Positions 30,624-33,822 of a DNA stretch of 33,822 nucleotides are shown piece after piece (position 1 is the first letter of the stretch; each line of letters starts with the position of its first letter). The stretch lies in assembly GCA_016191335.1 (NCBI GenBank), contig JACPOW010000125.1, positions 1 through 33,822 of the forward strand, in the 5' to 3' direction. The stretch is from Elusimicrobiota bacterium (GTDB taxonomy: Bacteria > Elusimicrobiota > Elusimicrobia > UBA1565 > UBA9628). The notes beneath the pieces are model-generated. The model ran no database searches. It had not been told where the DNA came from and was given only the letters and a program-made list of their open reading frames with translations. A program made the translations under genes and the position numbers.

Positions 30624-32490
30624 GCTCGTCCGTCGCGCCGGGCTGATACGCCTGGTCCGGGCCGCCGCCGAGGCGGCCCGCGCGGCCGGGGCATCCCCGG
30701 CCCGCGTCGCCGTCCGCGTCGAGGAGTCCGTCGCCGTCCCCTCCTGCGTCTGGCGCGCTTTGCCCGAAGCCGGTCGCGCCGCCGTGTTCACCTTTCCGGC
30801 GTCGTTCCTCGAAGCGGACGCCGTTGATATTAAAGGCCCGATCTCGGGCGTTCTCGCGGGAGCGGCCAAGGGCCCCGCCTTCCCCGCCGCGAAGAAAGCC
30901 GCGCCCGGCAAGGTCCTGCTGTTCCGCAGCCTGCTCGAGGCGCCGGGCAAGGAGGGCGCGGACCGACTCAACCAGGGCACCTTCTACCTCGCCTCGGCCC
31001 TGCGCGCGTCCGGCGCCGAGGTCGTCCTCTCCGACGCGAAGGTCTCGCGCTTCTCCCGCGACCCGGAGCAGCGCGCCGAGTTGGGAGCGCTGCTCGACGC
31101 GCATCCCGACGTCGCCCTCGTCGCGCTGAGCCTGTACGACGCCTACTTCGAGGACGCCGCCGCCCTCGTGCGCTTCCTGCGCGAGCGGAGCTCCGCCCGG
31201 ATCGCGGCGGGCGCCCTCATGCCGACCCGCGATCCCGAGGCGGCCTTGGTCCATCTCCCCGGCGTCGACTTCGTCGGCCGCGGCGCCGGCGAGGGGCTCC
31301 TGCCGGCGCTGGCGGCGCTCGGGACGCTCGACGCCGCCGCTCAAGGCGCGCTGCTCTCTTTGGACGGCGCCTTGGCCCTCGCGGACGGCGCCGCCTACTG
31401 GGCCGGCGCCGAGGACGTCTTGCGCGTGCCCGACCTGGACTTCGCCGCCCTCGACTTCTCCTTCCTGGAACGCCGCGACGCGGAGTCCGGCCCGGCCTTC
31501 TGCCTGTCGCGCGGCTGCGGCTCCGCCTGCCACTTCTGCACCTCCCCGGACCAGGGCCGCTTCCACGGCAAGAGCGCCGCCGAGGTGGGCAAGGTCCTGG
31601 CCGCCTACGGCCGCCGCCTCAAGGAGCTGTACGGCTCCTGGAGCGCCGCCCCGGCCGAGGCCTTCGGCATCGGCTTCTACGACGACGACTTCCTGGCCGA
31701 CGCGCCGCGCGCGCTGGCCATCCTCGCCCTCGTGCGCCGCTCGCCCTTCCATCTGCGCTTCGTCCAGGCCAGCATACGGGCCCTGTTCCTGCGCGGCGAG
31801 GACGGCGGCCTGGCGGGGCTCGATGAGACGCTCATCGAGGCCCTCGACCCCGAGCTGTTCGCGCCCAAGCTCGGCCGCGGCGAGGGCTCGTCCGACCCCT
31901 GGATCTACCTCGGGACGGAGAGCTTCTGCGACGCGGAGCTCGCGCGCCTGGGCAAGGGCTATGGCGCCCGTCACGTCGACGCGGCGGTCCGCGCCCTGTC
32001 CCGCCGCGGCCTGCGCCAGGCCCATCACTTCATCGCGAGCAACGCGCGCACGACTCCCGGCGACGTCCTGGAGAGCCTGGGCCGGATCGTCCGCCTGCGC
32101 GCCGAGCACGGCCCGGAGTTCGCTTTGCTCGAGCCGGTGATCGCGCACCTCGTCTCCTTCCCCGGCACCGCGAGCCGCCGCGCGCTCGCCCGCGAGGGCC
32201 TCGACGCCTGCGTCGAGCTGCGCGGTGTCCTGCGCGTCCCGGGCTTCCCCGAGTTCGACTACCCGCTCACGGTCAAGGACACGCCCGCCGACCCCGACGT
32301 CGCGGCCTGGGCGGAGCGCCTGGCGCTCAAGGGCGCGGGCGTGGACTGGGAGGCGGAATACGAGGCGCTTCTGTTCGAGTGGCTGCTCCTGAGCCAGCGC
32401 CTGGCCGCCGCCGGCGCCGAGCCCGCCCGCGCCGCGCGCCTGCGCCGCGCCGTGGACGCCCAAGCCGTCGCGATGGGGGCCGCGTCGTGA
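30601..32490 (+). CDS. Radical SAM enzyme with cobalamin-binding-type N-terminal domain
   Basis: About 629 residues. Residues 105-240 resemble the Rossmann domain of B12-binding radical SAM enzymes ([48 protein letters not shown]), but the DxHxxG cobalamin histidine is not visible, so cobalamin may be absent or bound without it. The SAM cluster is [17 protein letters not shown] (C306, C310, C313). The TIM-barrel part includes IGFYDDDFL and [10 protein letters not shown]12-type enzymes often methylate unreactive carbons. The start ATG 30601 lies inside the repeat end of hxsA (23-nt overlap), and the stop overlaps the next gene (GTGA). A role in repeat-peptide modification is inferred from position only. 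Confidence 0.75.
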   Translation: MAATDNGELVRRAGLIRLVRAAAEAARAAGASPARVAVRVEESVAVPSCVWRALPEAGRAAVFTFPASFLEADAVDIKGPISGVLAGAAKGPAFPAAKKAAPGKVLLFRSLLEAPGKEGADRLNQGTFYLASALRASGAEVVLSDAKVSRFSRDPEQRAELGALLDAHPDVALVALSLYDAYFEDAAALVRFLRERSSARIAAGALMPTRDPEAALVHLPGVDFVGRGAGEGLLPALAALGTLDAAAQGALLSLDGALALADGAAYWAGAEDVLRVPDLDFAALDFSFLERRDAESGPAFCLSRGCGSACHFCTSPDQGRFHGKSAAEVGKVLAAYGRRLKELYGSWSAAPAEAFGIGFYDDDFLADAPRALAILALVRRSPFHLRFVQASIRALFLRGEDGGLAGLDETLIEALDPELFAPKLGRGEGSSDPWIYLGTESFCDAELARLGKGYGARHVDAAVRALSRRGLRQAHHFIASNARTTPGDVLESLGRIVRLRAEHGPEFALLEPVIAHLVSFPGTASRRALAREGLDACVELRGVLRVPGFPEFDYPLTVKDTPADPDVAAWAERLALKGAGVDWEAEYEALLFEWLLLSQRLAAAGAEPARAARLRRAVDAQAVAMGAAS

Positions 32491-33491
32491 GCGCGCGCGG
32501 CAACCTGAAGGCGAACCTGCAGCTGTTCGTGACGCGCCGCTGCCAGCTGCGCTGCGTGTACTGCCCTATCCTGAAAGGGGACTCCCTCATGTCGCTCGAC
32601 ACCGCGCTCAAGGGCGCGGACCTGCTCCTCGGCCACGGCTCCGCGCGCCTGCGCCTCGACTTCGGCGGGGGGGAGCCCCTGCTGAACTTCGGCGTGGTGC
32701 GCGAGGTCTCCGACTACGCCGCTCGCCGGGCCAAGGACCTGGGCAAACGCATGGGCTTCTACATGGTCACCAACGCCGTCCTCGTGAACGACGAGGTCCT
32801 GGAGTGGGCCGGCCGCCGGAAAGTCCTCCTCGAGTTCAGCATGGACGGCGCGCCCGCCGACCACAACCGCTACAAGGCCGCCTACGACCGCGGCCTGGAC
32901 CCCTACTCCGCCACGCGCGCGGGCGTCGAGCGCGCCCGGCGCGCGGGCGTGCCCCACTTCGTCATCATGGTGGCCAGCCCGGCCAACGTGAGCCGCCTGG
33001 CGGAGAACTTCGAGCATCTCCTCGACATCGGCGTGCGCAGCGTGGACCTGAGCTACGCCATCGGCGCGGTCTGGTCCGAGGAGGACGAGGCGGAGTTCTT
33101 CGCGCAGGTGGAACGGGTGCTGAGCCGCCACGCGCGGGCCCTCGAATCCGGAGAACTGCGGCTGGGGAACGCGAGCCAGAGGGTGGAGCCGACGATACTT
33201 AATAGTGAATTGATGGTGGATCCGGACGGGTCGCTGCATCAGATGACGGAGTGGATGTTTGAGACGACGCCGGCGACCTTTCCGGCGCCGTTCCCGGTGG
33301 GGACGCTCGATTCGGTCACGGACATCAACGCTCTGCGCTGGAGCCGGTTTCACGCTTACTACACCCTTCTGAAGATGTATGAGGGCAACGCCAAGGTCCA
33401 GGCGGCGCTGCTCAACAACATCTCGTTCGGGCTGCGCGTGGGGAAGTTCTTCCGCGCGGCGGCGGGGCGGCTGGGGAAGGTGCCCGCGTGA
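32487..33491 (+). CDS. Radical SAM enzyme without SPASM domain
   Basis: A 334-residue radical SAM protein starting at GTG 32487 (GTGA overlap), which removes a proline/arginine-rich artefactual extension upstream. The cluster is TRRCQLRCVYCPI (C19, C23, C26), followed by DFGGGEPLLNFG and MVTNAVLVND; FSMDGAPADHNRYK is the strand with the usual DG-x-x-x-x-HN pattern of peptide-modifying enzymes. No other cysteine occurs in the protein, so auxiliary clusters of SPASM type are missing. From about 33180 the codon usage changes (AAT, AGT, GAA, TTG, ATA), unlike the first two thirds. Likely another maturase of the Hxs operon; substrate unknown. Confidence 0.78.
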   Translation: MSARGNLKANLQLFVTRRCQLRCVYCPILKGDSLMSLDTALKGADLLLGHGSARLRLDFGGGEPLLNFGVVREVSDYAARRAKDLGKRMGFYMVTNAVLVNDEVLEWAGRRKVLLEFSMDGAPADHNRYKAAYDRGLDPYSATRAGVERARRAGVPHFVIMVASPANVSRLAENFEHLLDIGVRSVDLSYAIGAVWSEEDEAEFFAQVERVLSRHARALESGELRLGNASQRVEPTILNSELMVDPDGSLHQMTEWMFETTPATFPAPFPVGTLDSVTDINALRWSRFHAYYTLLKMYEGNAKVQAALLNNISFGLRVGKFFRAAAGRLGKVPA

Positions 33492-33822
33492 CGGTGTATG
33501 AGGACTCGATGTTGCGCGCGGAGCGCGCCCTCATCAACGCCGATAAGGACGGGGGCGCGTCCGCGCGCCGGGTATTGGCGGCGTTCGACGGCGCCTTGTT
33601 CGAGGCCCTGAGGCGGGCCGAGAGCGCCGCGGACGGCACCGCGGCCGCTTCGCGGCGCGCGGAAATAAAAAAATGGGCGTTCTATCGACGGCGCCTTCTT
33701 GGGAGATTGATCAAATCCGGGGTACGGCCTAACGGCGATCACCTACGAGCCTTGTTCTCGGGATCTGGAAGCGACCGCCTTATCCTGCTTGTCACCCACG
33801 CCTGTCAGCTTCGCTGCGCTTA
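33488..33822 (+). CDS. Further radical SAM gene, cut by the window edge (partial)
   Basis: A GTG at 33488 overlaps the preceding stop (GTGA) and opens a frame to the window end (111 codons). After a helical, arginine-rich N-terminal domain (ERALINADKDG, WAFYRRRLLGRLIKSG) it reads LILLVTHACQLRCA, the beginning of a radical SAM CxxxCxxC motif (C106, C110); the third cysteine would lie beyond the edge. It may be the HxsC position of this system or another maturase; not decidable here. Part of its sequence (33660-33722) is more AT-rich than the surroundings. Confidence 0.7.
   Translation, partial: MTVYEDSMLRAERALINADKDGGASARRVLAAFDGALFEALRRAESAADGTAAASRRAEIKKWAFYRRRLLGRLIKSGVRPNGDHLRALFSGSGSDRLILLVTHACQLRCA

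Noticed and set aside
28158..30980. A 940-codon minus-strand frame opposite hxsD, hxsB and hxsA, with a [13 protein letters not shown] repeat
   Set aside because: The repeat is only the reverse complement of the Ser-His-Gly codons, and the rest is antisense to HxsB with its intact radical SAM motifs.
30211..32463. A collagen-like Arg-Gly-Ser repeat on the minus strand
   Set aside because: It is another frame of the same 9-bp repeat array; no ribosome-binding site or sensible N-terminus.
32379..32486. Longer N-terminus of the short radical SAM enzyme starting at 32379
   Set aside because: The 36 extra residues are Pro/Arg-rich shadow coding of the preceding gene, and the GTGA overlap at 32487 fits the rule of the operon.

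Overview
The window is very GC-rich, densely packed bacterial DNA, with most genes joined by ATGA, GTGA or even CTGA stop/start overlaps. The taxon cannot be proven from sequence alone. The secreted 'YYPAPSGVYTN ... VGIGTTAPTQKL' protein type, the TPR-bearing membrane glycosyltransferase-like proteins and the gene mix suggest an Elusimicrobiota-like organism (inference, moderate to low confidence). No rRNA, tRNA, CRISPR array or prophage was seen.

Layout. At 1-135 lies the 3' end of a group II intron (+ strand), which appears to cut into the last gene of a long minus-strand respiratory block. Read in transcription order from 12266 down to 130, that block holds a PAS histidine kinase, a hemerythrin-like protein, tatA, the molybdenum-cofactor genes moeA, mobA and moaA, an Rrf2-type (NsrR/IscR-like) regulator with four clustered cysteines, an outer-membrane porin, a NapA-type periplasmic nitrate reductase with a Tat signal, two NapG-like ferredoxins, a NapH-like quinol oxidase fused to an extra periplasmic domain, and a small membrane protein. 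Cofactor synthesis, Tat export, sensing, entry through the outer membrane and the reductase are thus encoded together. No napB, napC or napD is in the window.

Upstream of this (12298-16945), also on the minus strand, are a tyrosine phenol-lyase/tryptophanase family enzyme, a radical SAM enzyme coupled to it through a CTG start, and a TPR membrane protein lying between two diverged copies of the lyase gene's own leader and first codons. Region 16945-25592 (minus) encodes a GT39-like membrane protein and a lipid cluster: GDPD phosphodiesterase, frameshifted alkyl-DHAP-synthase-like FAD enzyme with HHHGIG, GlpA/GlpD-like dehydrogenase, PAP2/sphingomyelin-synthase-like protein, GMC alcohol oxidase with a small partner, and a membrane/beta-barrel fusion. 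Ether-lipid or long-chain alcohol metabolism is a reasonable inference.

The plus strand from 25718 carries two exported proteins and then the most unusual part of the window (27658 to the right edge): a His-Xaa-Ser (Hxs) type system. It comprises a frameshifted Mor-like DNA-binding protein, HxsD, the SPASM radical SAM enzyme HxsB, a precursor with 37 consecutive Ser-His-Xaa triplets, a radical SAM enzyme with a cobalamin-binding-type N-terminal region, a short radical SAM enzyme without a SPASM domain, and a further radical SAM gene cut by the window edge. At least four radical SAM enzymes therefore stand in line with one repeat peptide, more than the HxsB/HxsC pair known for this system, and the product is unknown.
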